DNA of 17,393 bases, from NCBI GenBank assembly GCA_050012355.1, contig JBEKHI010000149.1, positions 1 to 17,393 of the forward strand. Reading direction: 5' to 3'. The notes under the pieces were generated by a model. It was not told the origin of the DNA, searched no databases, and saw only the letters and a program-made list of their open reading frames with translations. Source of the DNA: JBEKHI01 sp050012355 (GTDB taxonomy: Bacteria; Actinomycetota; Actinomycetes; Streptosporangiales; Streptosporangiaceae). This document shows positions 8,152 to 13,695 of the stretch, piece by piece; the stretch's first letter is position 1; each line of letters begins with the position of its first letter. The position numbers were made by a program, and so were the translations under genes.

Positions 8152-9405
8152 CTACGGCGCGAGCCGGTTCGGCCCGCGGAACAGGAACGTCGCGTCCCTG
8201 ATCGAGTCGAGCCGCAGCAGCGCCATCAGCAGCCGGCCGAGGCCGAGCCCGAATCCGCCGTGCGGCGGACACCCGTACTTGAAGCAGTCCAGGTAGCCGC
8301 GCATCGGCTCCGGGGACAGCCCCTTCTCCGCGGCCTGCTGGAGCAGCACGTCGTACCGGTGCTCGCGCTGCGCTCCGGTGGTGATCTCCAGCCCGTTCCA
8401 CAGCAGGTCATAGCTGCGCGTCCGGTCCCGGTCGCGCATGTGATAAAACGGCCGCACGCTGACGGGGTAGTCGGTGACGAACACGAACTCGTGCCCCGTC
8501 GTCTCGGCGATGTGCGCGCCTAGCCGACGCTCCGCTTCCGGGTTGAAGTCGTCGTCGGCGGTGCCGAGCAGTTTCCGCGCGGCCGCCATCGTGATCCTCG
8601 GGAACGGGGTCTTCGGCACGGTGACCGGGATGTCGTGGTTGTCGGCGACCGCCCGCAGGACGTGTACCAGCATCCGTTCCTCGAAGACCATCACGTCCTC
8701 GACGCCGTCGATCCACGCCAGCTCGGCGTCGACTCCGGTGAACTCGGTCGCGTGCCGCGAGGTGAACGACGGCTCGGCGCGGAACACCGGCCCCACCTCG
8801 AAGACCCGGTCGATCCCGGCCGCGATCGCCAGCTGCTTGTAGAACTGCGGCGACTGGGCCAGGTACGCGGTCGTGCCGAAATACCCGACGGTGAACACCT
8901 CGGCGCCGGATTCCGACGCGGTGCCCATCAGCTTGGGCGTGTGCATCTCGGTGCAGCCCTCGGCATCGGCGAACTCGCGCATGGCCCGCTCGACCGTCGT
9001 CTGCACCGCGAACACCTCGCGGGCCCGCGGGCGGAGCCTGAGGTCGAGGAACCGCCAGTCCAGCCGGTGCTCGGGCCCGGAGTGCTCATCGATCGGCAGC
9101 GGAGCCGCCGCCAGGTTCTCGACCGTGACGTCTTCCGGAACGATCTCGAGGCCCCCGAGCGTGACCACCGGGTTCTCGATGACCCGCCCGGTGACCCGCA
9201 CCGCCGACTCGGTTGTCAAGGTGTCGAGCACCGCGTCCAGCCGGCCCCCGTCGCGGCGGTGGGTGACCTGCGTGGTGCCGGTGTGGTCGCGGACGAGAAT
9301 GAATTGCATCGCGCGCTGCAGGCGCGACGTGCGCACCCAGCCCGCGATCGTAACGGTTTCTCCGATGTGGTCGCGCAATTGGTCGACCAAGATCCTTCGG
9401 ATCAT
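8152..9405 (-). CDS. aspS: Archaeal-type aspartyl-tRNA synthetase (AspRS/AspRS-Asn type)
   Basis: This class IIb synthetase charges tRNA with aspartate. At 417 residues it has the compact archaeal/eukaryal layout, without the GAD insertion that makes standard bacterial AspRS about 590 residues. An N-terminal OB-fold anticodon-binding domain (about 16-100, TIAGWVRTSR and ILVRDHTG) is followed by motif 1 CTEMHTPKL (151-159), the AESGAEVFTV-like segment at about 163-173, motif 2 FEVGPVFRAEPS then HATEFTGVDAE (202-228) and motif 3 GGFGLGLGRLLM (383-394), ending FRGPNRLAP. At the two OB-fold positions where discriminating archaeal enzymes carry Trp and Lys I see Arg25 and Pro79-Val80, so it may be non-discriminating, though my alignment is by eye. 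ATG 9405 follows GGGAGG. The stop is 12 bp from the convergent helicase stop. It is probably transferred and probably a second AspRS in the genome. Confidence 0.9.
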   Translation of the reverse strand: MIRRILVDQLRDHIGETVTIAGWVRTSRLQRAMQFILVRDHTGTTQVTHRRDGGRLDAVLDTLTTESAVRVTGRVIENPVVTLGGLEIVPEDVTVENLAAAPLPIDEHSGPEHRLDWRFLDLRLRPRAREVFAVQTTVERAMREFADAEGCTEMHTPKLMGTASESGAEVFTVGYFGTTAYLAQSPQFYKQLAIAAGIDRVFEVGPVFRAEPSFTSRHATEFTGVDAELAWIDGVEDVMVFEERMLVHVLRAVADNHDIPVTVPKTPFPRITMAAARKLLGTADDDFNPEAERRLGAHIAETTGHEFVFVTDYPVSVRPFYHMRDRDRTRSYDLLWNGLEITTGAQREHRYDVLLQQAAEKGLSPEPMRGYLDCFKYGCPPHGGFGLGLGRLLMALLRLDSIRDATFLFRGPNRLAP

Positions 9406-9556
9406 CGCAAAGCCCTCCCAGGCCCATCTGCAGTGATCCCTGGTGGGCGCGGGCGAGCAGGGTAACCTCGCGGTGCCACCGCGCCTTCGCCGCCGATGGC
9501 GACGATCTCTTTTGCTGCGAAACGCTCGGGGGTGTCACTCCCGTCAACACGTTGAC
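9406..9556 (-). promoter_or_regulatory. T-box riboswitch leader of aspS (translational type)
   Basis: Reading the minus strand, the T-box consensus GGTGGCACCGCG (9480-9469) sits in a canonical fold. Helix A1 pairs GGCGCGG (9485-9479) with CCGCGCC (9452-9446); the seven-base bulge TGGCACC (9478-9472) follows; helix A2 pairs GCGAG (9471-9467) with CTCGC (9457-9453). The bulge UGGC complements GCCA, the 3' end expected for tRNA-Asp or tRNA-Asn with G73. A competing helix pairs CGC-GCCC-A-CCAG (9451-9440) with CTGG-GA-GGGC-TTT-GCG (9421-9406), burying the GGGAGG ribosome site and sharing bases with A1. No terminator U-tract is present, so control should be translational. Upstream hairpins include GGGAGTGACACCCCC (9542-9528), with GAC, an Asp codon, at its tip, and a palindrome with AAC (Asn). 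The specifier is uncertain. Confidence 0.82.
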
Positions 9557-9558
9557 GG
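9541..9558. repeat. 18-bp palindrome between aspS and the LON-domain gene
   Basis: CCGTCAAC-AC-GTTGACGG is a perfect inverted repeat with 8-bp arms. In the aspS transcript it could form a 5' hairpin of the T-box leader; on the plus strand its right arm supplies a TTGACG hexamer that could serve the LON-domain gene. It could alternatively be a repressor site. Confidence 0.6.
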
Positions 9559-9575
9559 TCAGGATAGCGGATAAT
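9552..9575 (+). promoter_or_regulatory. Possible promoter of the LON-domain gene, perhaps leaderless
   Basis: GATAAT at 9570-9575 ends five bases before ATG 9581, which would place transcription initiation at or next to the start codon, and no ribosome site is visible. TTGACG (9552-9557) is present but only 12 bases upstream, so it is not a well-spaced -35. Leaderless genes are common in actinobacteria. The call is tentative. Confidence 0.3.
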
Positions 9576-9580
9576 CGAGT

Positions 9581-10243
9581 ATGGCCCAGACTCTGCCGCT
9601 CTTCCCCTTGGGTACGGTGCTGTATCCCGGCATGATTCTGCCCCTGCACATATTCGAAGAACGCTACCGGCGGCTCGTCCGCGATCTGCTGGATAATCCC
9701 GAGCCGCGGAAGTTCGGTGTGGTCGCGATCCACCGCGGCAGAGAGACCGGCGCGTCGCCGCGAGAGCTGTACCAAGTGGGCTGCACCGCCATCGTGCGCG
9801 AGGTGACAGCGCACGCGGACGGCCGGTTCGAGCTCGAGACCGTGGGCGGCGACCGCTTCCGGCTGCTGGCCGTCGACCGCTCGCGACCCTACCTGCAAGG
9901 CTCGGTGGAGCCGCTGCCGGACTGGATAGACGAACCAGGGGCGCTGGCCGCCGTACCAACGGCGCGCGCCGCCTTCGCCGAGTACCTCTCCATTTTTCCA
10001 GAACGAGGGGGCCCCACCATCAAGGTTTCCGAACTCCCCGCCGAGCCTGTCCTGCTGTCCTACGTCATCGCGGCCGCGATGATTCTCGACCTGCCGGAAC
10101 ACCAGGCGTTGCTCGAGGCGGCGGACGCGGCGACCAGGCTGGCGGGGGAGCGGGCGCTGCTGCGCAGGGAGCTGACCATACTCCGCGCCACCCGCACCCG
10201 TCCCGCCCCTGACCTCCGGCATACCAAGCACAGTGCTAACTGA
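9581..10243 (+). CDS. LON substrate-binding-domain protein
   Basis: This 220-residue protein is a stand-alone Lon N-terminal domain without the AAA+ and protease parts. LPLFPLGTVLYPGMILPLHI (residues 5-24) and FEERYRRLVRDLL (25-37) are the family signature, followed by FGVVAIHRG, ELYQVGCTAIV and GRFELETVGGDRFRLL. In Lon protease this domain recognises substrates; stand-alone versions are widespread in actinobacteria and of unknown function, perhaps adaptors. The ATG has no ribosome site and may be leaderless. It diverges from aspS across the T-box leader and converges on the transglycosylase gene, with the two stop codons one base apart. Confidence 0.88.
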   Translation: MAQTLPLFPLGTVLYPGMILPLHIFEERYRRLVRDLLDNPEPRKFGVVAIHRGRETGASPRELYQVGCTAIVREVTAHADGRFELETVGGDRFRLLAVDRSRPYLQGSVEPLPDWIDEPGALAAVPTARAAFAEYLSIFPERGGPTIKVSELPAEPVLLSYVIAAAMILDLPEHQALLEAADAATRLAGERALLRRELTILRATRTRPAPDLRHTKHSAN

Positions 10244-10244
10244 T

Positions 10245-10916
10245 TTAGTACCAGCCGTCGGCGGTCTCGTGCGCCCACGCGGCGGCAGGGCTGCCGTACC
10301 GGTCCTTGATGTACTCCAGGCCCCACTTGATCTGGGTGGTGGCGTCGGTCTGCCAGTCCGACCCGACGCTGTCCATCTGGGAGGCCGGGTTGGCCTGCGC
10401 GATACCGTAAGCGCCGCTCCCGGGGTTGGTCGCGGTAACGCTCCACCCGCTCTCCTTCTCCCACAGCTGGTAAAGGTAGGTCCACTGGCCGCCGTCCCAC
10501 CCGTAGCCAGACAGCATCGACTGCGCGATCTGCTGCGGGCTGCTGTCGCTGGTGGCGGTGCGGCTGCTGCTGGTGGCGGCGGTGCTCGCGGTCGGGGTCG
10601 CCGACGCGGCCTTCGTGGTGCTGGCGCTTGTTGTGCTCTTGGTCCTCTTAGCCGTCGTCTTGGCTGTGCTCTTAGCTGTGCTCTTGGCGTCCGTCTTCGC
10701 GGACTTCCTGGCGTCTGTCTTGGCGGGCTTGGTGCCCTTGGAAGCGGCCACGTTGGTCATGGCGAGCGCGGAGGTAGTCGGCGAACCCGCGGAGACTCGC
10801 GAAGCGGCAGCACCGGAGGCCATGGCAATCGTTAGCCGCGTCCAGGCGCCAAGCGCCAGCGCAACCACGATGATGAGGCCGATAACGGTGATTCGTACGG
10901 AATTGAGGCGTGCCAC
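10245..10916 (-). CDS. Membrane-anchored SLT-type lytic transglycosylase
   Basis: This 223-residue protein has an N-terminal hydrophobic segment (about 8-25, ITVIGLIIVVALALGAW) acting as signal anchor or signal peptide, a low-complexity Ala/Lys/Thr/Ser linker (about 57-127, repeats such as STAKSTAK) likely to span the wall, and a C-terminal SLT/lysozyme-like domain (about 127-223). LWEKESGW places the catalytic Glu155; NPGSGAYGIAQANPASQM, IKWGLEYIKDRYGSP and the terminal HETADGWY are typical of small actinobacterial transglycosylases that cut peptidoglycan glycan strands. Start is GTG 10916, preceded by GAAGG nine bases upstream, which lies in a small hairpin GAAGG-TTTC-CCTTC. The long structured leader suggests post-transcriptional control. 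Confidence 0.87.
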   Translation of the reverse strand: MARLNSVRITVIGLIIVVALALGAWTRLTIAMASGAAASRVSAGSPTTSALAMTNVAASKGTKPAKTDARKSAKTDAKSTAKSTAKTTAKRTKSTTSASTTKAASATPTASTAATSSSRTATSDSSPQQIAQSMLSGYGWDGGQWTYLYQLWEKESGWSVTATNPGSGAYGIAQANPASQMDSVGSDWQTDATTQIKWGLEYIKDRYGSPAAAWAHETADGWY

Positions 10917-10955
10917 GAAGGGAAACCTTCACTTGCGTGCGATTTCACCCCTGAT

Positions 10956-10973
10956 GGCCGCGATCTCGCGGCC
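10956..10973 (-). promoter_or_regulatory. Stem-loop in the transglycosylase leader
   Basis: GGCCGCG (10973-10967), loop AGAT and CGCGGCC (10962-10956) form a perfect 7-bp stem 40 bases before the GTG start. It is part of a stretch with several GC-rich stems and could be a switch element or a leader stabiliser. No known riboswitch could be assigned. Confidence 0.4.
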
Positions 10974-11489
10974 GATCGCCGCCTGGGACCGTGCGCGGGA
11001 CTAGGCGCCAGGCCGCTTCAGAAACGCGGCCATCCCACCGGCGGGGTGCTGTCGGATACGAAAGCTACAACAGGTAACCCCCGTACCTCAATTCCCACCC
11101 TACGTCACAGCAATCGGTTGCGGTGCCGCGCTTTATCACCATAAAAGCCACTAAAAGGGGTTCACGGGCGGTCATAAAGCCACTATTTTCTGAGCACTTT
11201 AAGAGACTGTTGTCACCTGCTGCACTCCGTTGCAGTCACTGTCCGCAACTACCCGGAGCCCCTGCGCACGAATCCGGTGCGCCGACCGCCCCTCGCCGTG
11301 GTGACCTCCTTCGCAGCCGCCTCGTCGCTCCTTTACGTCCGCGCCGCCGTCTGTGCGGGCGACATATCCGACATGTGAGGGGCTGCTTTGCTGGTCAGTG
11401 TGGCGCTCGCCAGGCTCTTTGCTGGGTAATGCGGCACCAACCAGCAAAGGGTCCGACGCTACGGTCGCATAAAACCGGCATATCGGCCC

Positions 11490-11558
11490 GCGGTGGGCCT
11501 TTGGTGGCTGGAAAGCCCAGTCGCGCGGCGGGCCTTTGGCCGCGGAAACCCCAGCCGC
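11490..11558. repeat. Two tandem copies of a 34-35-bp repeat
   Basis: Unit one (11490-11524) and unit two (11525-11558) both read gcgg.gggcctttgg...gg.aa.cccag.cgc with a few substitutions and one indel. A truncated third start (gtggcggcc) follows at 11559 and runs into a GC-rich hairpin, GCCCC-CTCG-GGGGC (11565-11577). Function is unknown; nothing indicates CRISPR. Confidence 0.6.
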
Positions 11559-11578
11559 GTGGCGGCCCCCTCGGGGGC

Positions 11579-11676
11579 GCCACTGGGCACTTGTCCCGGG
11601 TTAATGCTCACTGGCCGCCCGACATTCCGGATTGTTCCGGCGGCTAAGGTGCACGAACCCGGGACAAGTGAGTGGC
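11579..11676. repeat. Long inverted repeat with nested stem
   Basis: The core arms CACTTGTCCCGGGTT (11588-11602) and AACCCGGGACAAGTG (11656-11670) are perfectly complementary over 15 bp. A three-base bulge extends pairing by another 6 bp (GCCACT 11579-11584 with AGTGGC 11671-11676). Inside the loop GCCGCC (11614-11619) pairs with GGCGGC (11639-11644). No U-tract follows. It may be the end pair of a small mobile element, a terminator left from a deleted gene, or a structured RNA. Confidence 0.65.
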
Positions 11677-11748
11677 CACCACCCGACGGGCCGGGGCGGG
11701 GCCGGTACAGTCGGGGCGGTCGTTAGGCGGTTCAACGGGGGAGCTTTT

Positions 11749-11956
11749 ATGGCCAGCGGGGACCGGGAGCGGTGGAACGGGCGGTACCGGGACAGGGATC
11801 GGCGCGCATCCGGTCGTGGTTAAGGCCCGGCTGGCGTGGTGGTGCTTGCGGGACGGGGAGCCCGCCGCGCTGCTGCCGCCGGACTTCACCGTCGTCGAGC
11901 AAACCGAAGCGCCCGGACACCGCCGTCAGCTGATCGCGCGAAATTTCGTGACATAG
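11749..11956 (+). pseudogene. Remnant of a small class I SAM-dependent methyltransferase
   Basis: ATG 11749 has a strong ribosome site (GGGGGAG) and begins ASGDRERWNGRYRD, the type of opening seen in small TehB-like methyltransferases (RERWN.RYR). The frame stops at 11823 after 24 residues. In another frame, WWCLRDGEPAALLPPDF then TVVEQTEAPGHRRQLIAR, ending at 11956, resembles the C-terminal end of the same family. The SAM-binding core is missing, so a large internal deletion plus frameshift is inferred. Its tail overlaps the end of the opposite-strand phosphatase gene. The two pieces are short and the family match is from memory. Confidence 0.42.
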
Positions 11957-12357
11957 CGGCGCTGCCAGAATGTCTCGACCGCGTGCGACGAGTAGTGGTC
12001 GCGGACGTACCGGACGGCTTCGCGGGCGGGGACTCCGTCGAGTATCGCGATGCAGGCCAGCGCGGTGCCGGTCCGGCCGCGGCCGCCGAGGCACGCGACC
12101 TCGACCCGCTCATCGGCGGCGCGATGCCAGGCTTCATGCATGACCAGCCGCGCGTCGTTATGGTCGGAAGGTAGTCCGAAGTCGCGCCAGCGGACCCACC
12201 GTGATTCCCAGTCGACTGGCGGCGGTTGGTCGGCCAGCAGGTAGATCCCGAGGTCAGGCGACGGTCCTTCCGGCAGTGGCCGGCTGACGCCCCGGCCGCG
12301 GATGAGGCGGCCCGACGGCAGGCGCAGCACGCCGGGCGCGGCCGGATCCCAGAGCAT
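11926..12357 (-). CDS. Protein-tyrosine-phosphatase-family protein
   Basis: This small phosphatase has 143 residues. The P-loop is VACLGGRGRTGTALA (87-101), giving nucleophile Cys89 and Arg95 in the CX5R motif and the GRTG end of dual-specificity/tyrosine phosphatases. WRDFGLPSD (57-65) resembles the WPD loop, making Asp59 the likely general acid. It should hydrolyse phosphotyrosine or another phosphomonoester; the substrate is unknown. The usual His before the Cys is Ala here. ATG 12357 shares one base with the stop of the methyltransferase gene (TGATG), so translation is probably coupled. It is last in the leftward six-gene run. Confidence 0.85.
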   Translation of the reverse strand: MLWDPAAPGVLRLPSGRLIRGRGVSRPLPEGPSPDLGIYLLADQPPPVDWESRWVRWRDFGLPSDHNDARLVMHEAWHRAADERVEVACLGGRGRTGTALACIAILDGVPAREAVRYVRDHYSSHAVETFWQRRYVTKFRAIS

Positions 12358-13181
12358 CAGGTGGTCGCGACGAGCAGGTCTTCACCGCTGGAGGAACGCA
12401 GGCCGTCGGTACGGCCGGAGAGGTACCGCGAGCGGAGTTCGGCGCCGGAGACATGGCGGGCGTCGCGGAAACCGGCCTCGCGGGCCAGCTTGAGCATCTG
12501 CTCGGGAGCGTAGAAGCTGATGAACGGGGTGCCCGACCGGCGCGCACCATCGATCGCGAACTGCCGCCCGGGGCGATCGACCTCGTCGACGAAGTCCTCC
12601 GGCACCTGGAACGTCATGATCACCGTCGACCCCGGGGCCAGCGACGCGAGTTGCCCCAGCGTCTCCTGGTTGGCCTCGTCGGTCAGGTACATGCTCACGC
12701 CGACGGACGCCACCAGCGCCGGACGAGATAGGTCGAAGCCCGAATCCACCAGCCGGTCCCACCACGCGTCCTTCTCGAAGTCGACGGGTACGAAACGCAG
12801 CCACTCACTGTCCTGGTAGCCAAGCGCGGCCAGCCGCTCGCGCTTCCAGGCCTGCGGGCCGGGCTGGTCGACCTCGAAGATCGTCAGGCGGGACGCGACT
12901 TCCGGCTCGCGCTGCGCGAAGGTATCGAGCCCGGCCCCGAGCAGCACATACTGCGCAGGCATCCGCTCCTTGACCAGGTCCTCGATGAACCTAGCCCGGA
13001 CCACGACCCACGCGCGGAACGGGGCGGTCCCGGCCGGATGCATGTCGCCACGGTCCCGCCACCCGTCTTCCGGGTCCGCGAGCCGCAGCCCGATCTCATC
13101 CTCGAGAACGTGCGGCGGTGCGTCGACCTGCACGTGCATCGCGCGCCAGAGGGCGACGCGCACCGCGGTGGAGTCAGCCAT
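12357..13181 (-). CDS. SAM-dependent O-methyltransferase, leucine carboxyl methyltransferase-like (TIGR00027 type)
   Basis: This is a class I methyltransferase of 274 residues. The SAM loop is QYVLLGAGLDTFAQR (77-91), followed by the acidic strand end IFEVDQP (101-107), VPVDFEKDAWWDRL (131-144) for the adenine site and SVGVSMYLTDE (159-169), the pattern of the family abundant in mycobacteria and streptomycetes (PPM1/LCMT-like, often polyketide-related). Substrate is unknown. ATG 13181 is supported by GGAG about seven bases upstream; an upstream ATG at 13193 overlaps that site. It overlaps the VOC gene by 8 bp and the phosphatase by 1 bp. Confidence 0.85.
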   Translation of the reverse strand: MADSTAVRVALWRAMHVQVDAPPHVLEDEIGLRLADPEDGWRDRGDMHPAGTAPFRAWVVVRARFIEDLVKERMPAQYVLLGAGLDTFAQREPEVASRLTIFEVDQPGPQAWKRERLAALGYQDSEWLRFVPVDFEKDAWWDRLVDSGFDLSRPALVASVGVSMYLTDEANQETLGQLASLAPGSTVIMTFQVPEDFVDEVDRPGRQFAIDGARRSGTPFISFYAPEQMLKLAREAGFRDARHVSGAELRSRYLSGRTDGLRSSSGEDLLVATT

Positions 13182-13518
13182 GGTTCGCTCCATTGGCCTG
13201 GACGGTCCAGAGCCGTCCATCGGGGTCGCGGATCGTCATCTCCCTGGTCCCGTAGTGGGTGTCCTCGAACGGGGTGACCACCTCGACGCCCGGCTCGGGC
13301 TGGAACTCGGCGCTGGCCTTGAGGACCACCTGGATTCCCGTTTCGGCGTCCTCCGGAACCTCGGCCACGAAGACGTACGGGCCATCGCCGTTGCGGAGCC
13401 GACCGGACTCGTGATCGGTCGCGAATTCCAGGTCGAACCCGAGCCCCTGGAAGAACTTGGCCGTTTTACCCCAGTTGTGCGTCGTGAGGAACACCGCTTC
13501 GATTCCCTCGGTCGGCAT
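13174..13518 (-). CDS. VOC-family (glyoxalase/bleomycin-resistance fold) protein
   Basis: This 114-residue protein has a single vicinal-oxygen-chelate unit pair: AVFLTTHNWGKTAKFFQGLG (8-27), LRNGDGPYVFVAEV (41-54), then GVEVVTPFEDTHYGTREM (77-94) and the terminal IRDPDGRLWTVQ (96-107). Members include glyoxalases, extradiol dioxygenases and drug-binding resistance proteins; the metal-ligand pattern here does not decide between them. ATG 13518 is preceded by AGGAGG. It starts one base after the RHH gene stop and overlaps the methyltransferase start. Its place beside an exporter and a methyltransferase favours toxin or metabolite handling (inference). Confidence 0.85.
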   Translation of the reverse strand: MPTEGIEAVFLTTHNWGKTAKFFQGLGFDLEFATDHESGRLRNGDGPYVFVAEVPEDAETGIQVVLKASAEFQPEPGVEVVTPFEDTHYGTREMTIRDPDGRLWTVQANGANHG

Positions 13519-13519
13519 G

Positions 13520-13678
13520 TCAGACCTCCTGGTCGGATGGGTCGCGGAGGTAATCGCGCAGAGCCTCGGCGACCAGCGCCGACAGCGACATCTCCGATTC
13601 GATGGCGCGATGCTTGAGCCGCTTGATCAACCCGACCGGCAGGTACACGTTGAACTGCTTCAGCTCGTCCTCGCTCAT
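13520..13678 (-). CDS. Ribbon-helix-helix (CopG/Arc-type) protein, 52 residues
   Basis: This short gene reads MSEDELKQFNVYLPVGLIKR for its first 20 residues, continues LKHRAIESEMSLSALVAEAL and ends RDYLRDPSDQEV. The beta-strand KQFNVYLP followed by two helices with the ESEMSLSALVAEAL turn is the RHH DNA-binding fold, seen in antitoxins and small repressors. ATG 13678 has no ribosome site; TAGCAT six bases upstream could be a -10 giving a leaderless message. It lies 17 bp after the MFS gene and one base before the VOC gene, so it is inside the cassette. No toxin gene follows it. Confidence 0.8.
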   Translation of the reverse strand: MSEDELKQFNVYLPVGLIKRLKHRAIESEMSLSALVAEALRDYLRDPSDQEV

Positions 13679-13695
13679 GACTGCATGCTAGCAAA

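Larger units (their letters stand above)
10917..11748. other. Long region without a confident gene; structured leader and repeats
   Basis: The left part (to about 11100) is the presumed leader of the transglycosylase gene, read leftward, with perfect stems GGCCGCG-AGAT-CGCGGCC (10973-10956) and GGCCGC/GCGGCC (11031-11011). The middle (about 11120-11200) is AT-rich and may hold promoters; CATAAAAGCCACTA (11140-11153) recurs as CATAAAGCCACTA (11173-11185). The right part holds a tandem repeat and a long inverted repeat listed separately. Open frames here have arginine/proline/glycine-rich translations that look like non-coding shadows. No tRNA or rRNA is seen. Confidence 0.55.

Noticed and set aside
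9086..10231. 381-codon minus-strand frame spanning the LON gene, T-box leader and start of aspS
   Set aside because: It crosses two supported genes and a structured leader, and its translation is low-complexity.
10917..11150. Firm call of a c-di-AMP (ydaO) riboswitch
   Set aside because: Only fragments resembling the motif are present, and the best GGGGTGAAATC match comes after rather than before the CCGACAGC piece; kept only as a question.
11490..11558. CRISPR array
   Set aside because: The two repeat units are directly adjacent with no spacers, and no cas genes are present.
11123..11647. 174-codon open frame on the plus strand
   Set aside because: Its translation is rich in Arg, Pro, Gly and Cys without any domain, it has no ribosome site, and it crosses the tandem and inverted repeats; it looks like a GC-driven open frame.
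12357..13220. Longer methyltransferase start at 13220
   Set aside because: The extra residues lie within the VOC gene's end, and the GGAG ribosome site favours ATG 13181.
13174..13678. RHH-VOC pair as a toxin-antitoxin system
   Set aside because: The RHH protein could be an antitoxin, but the next gene is a VOC-fold protein with no toxin features.
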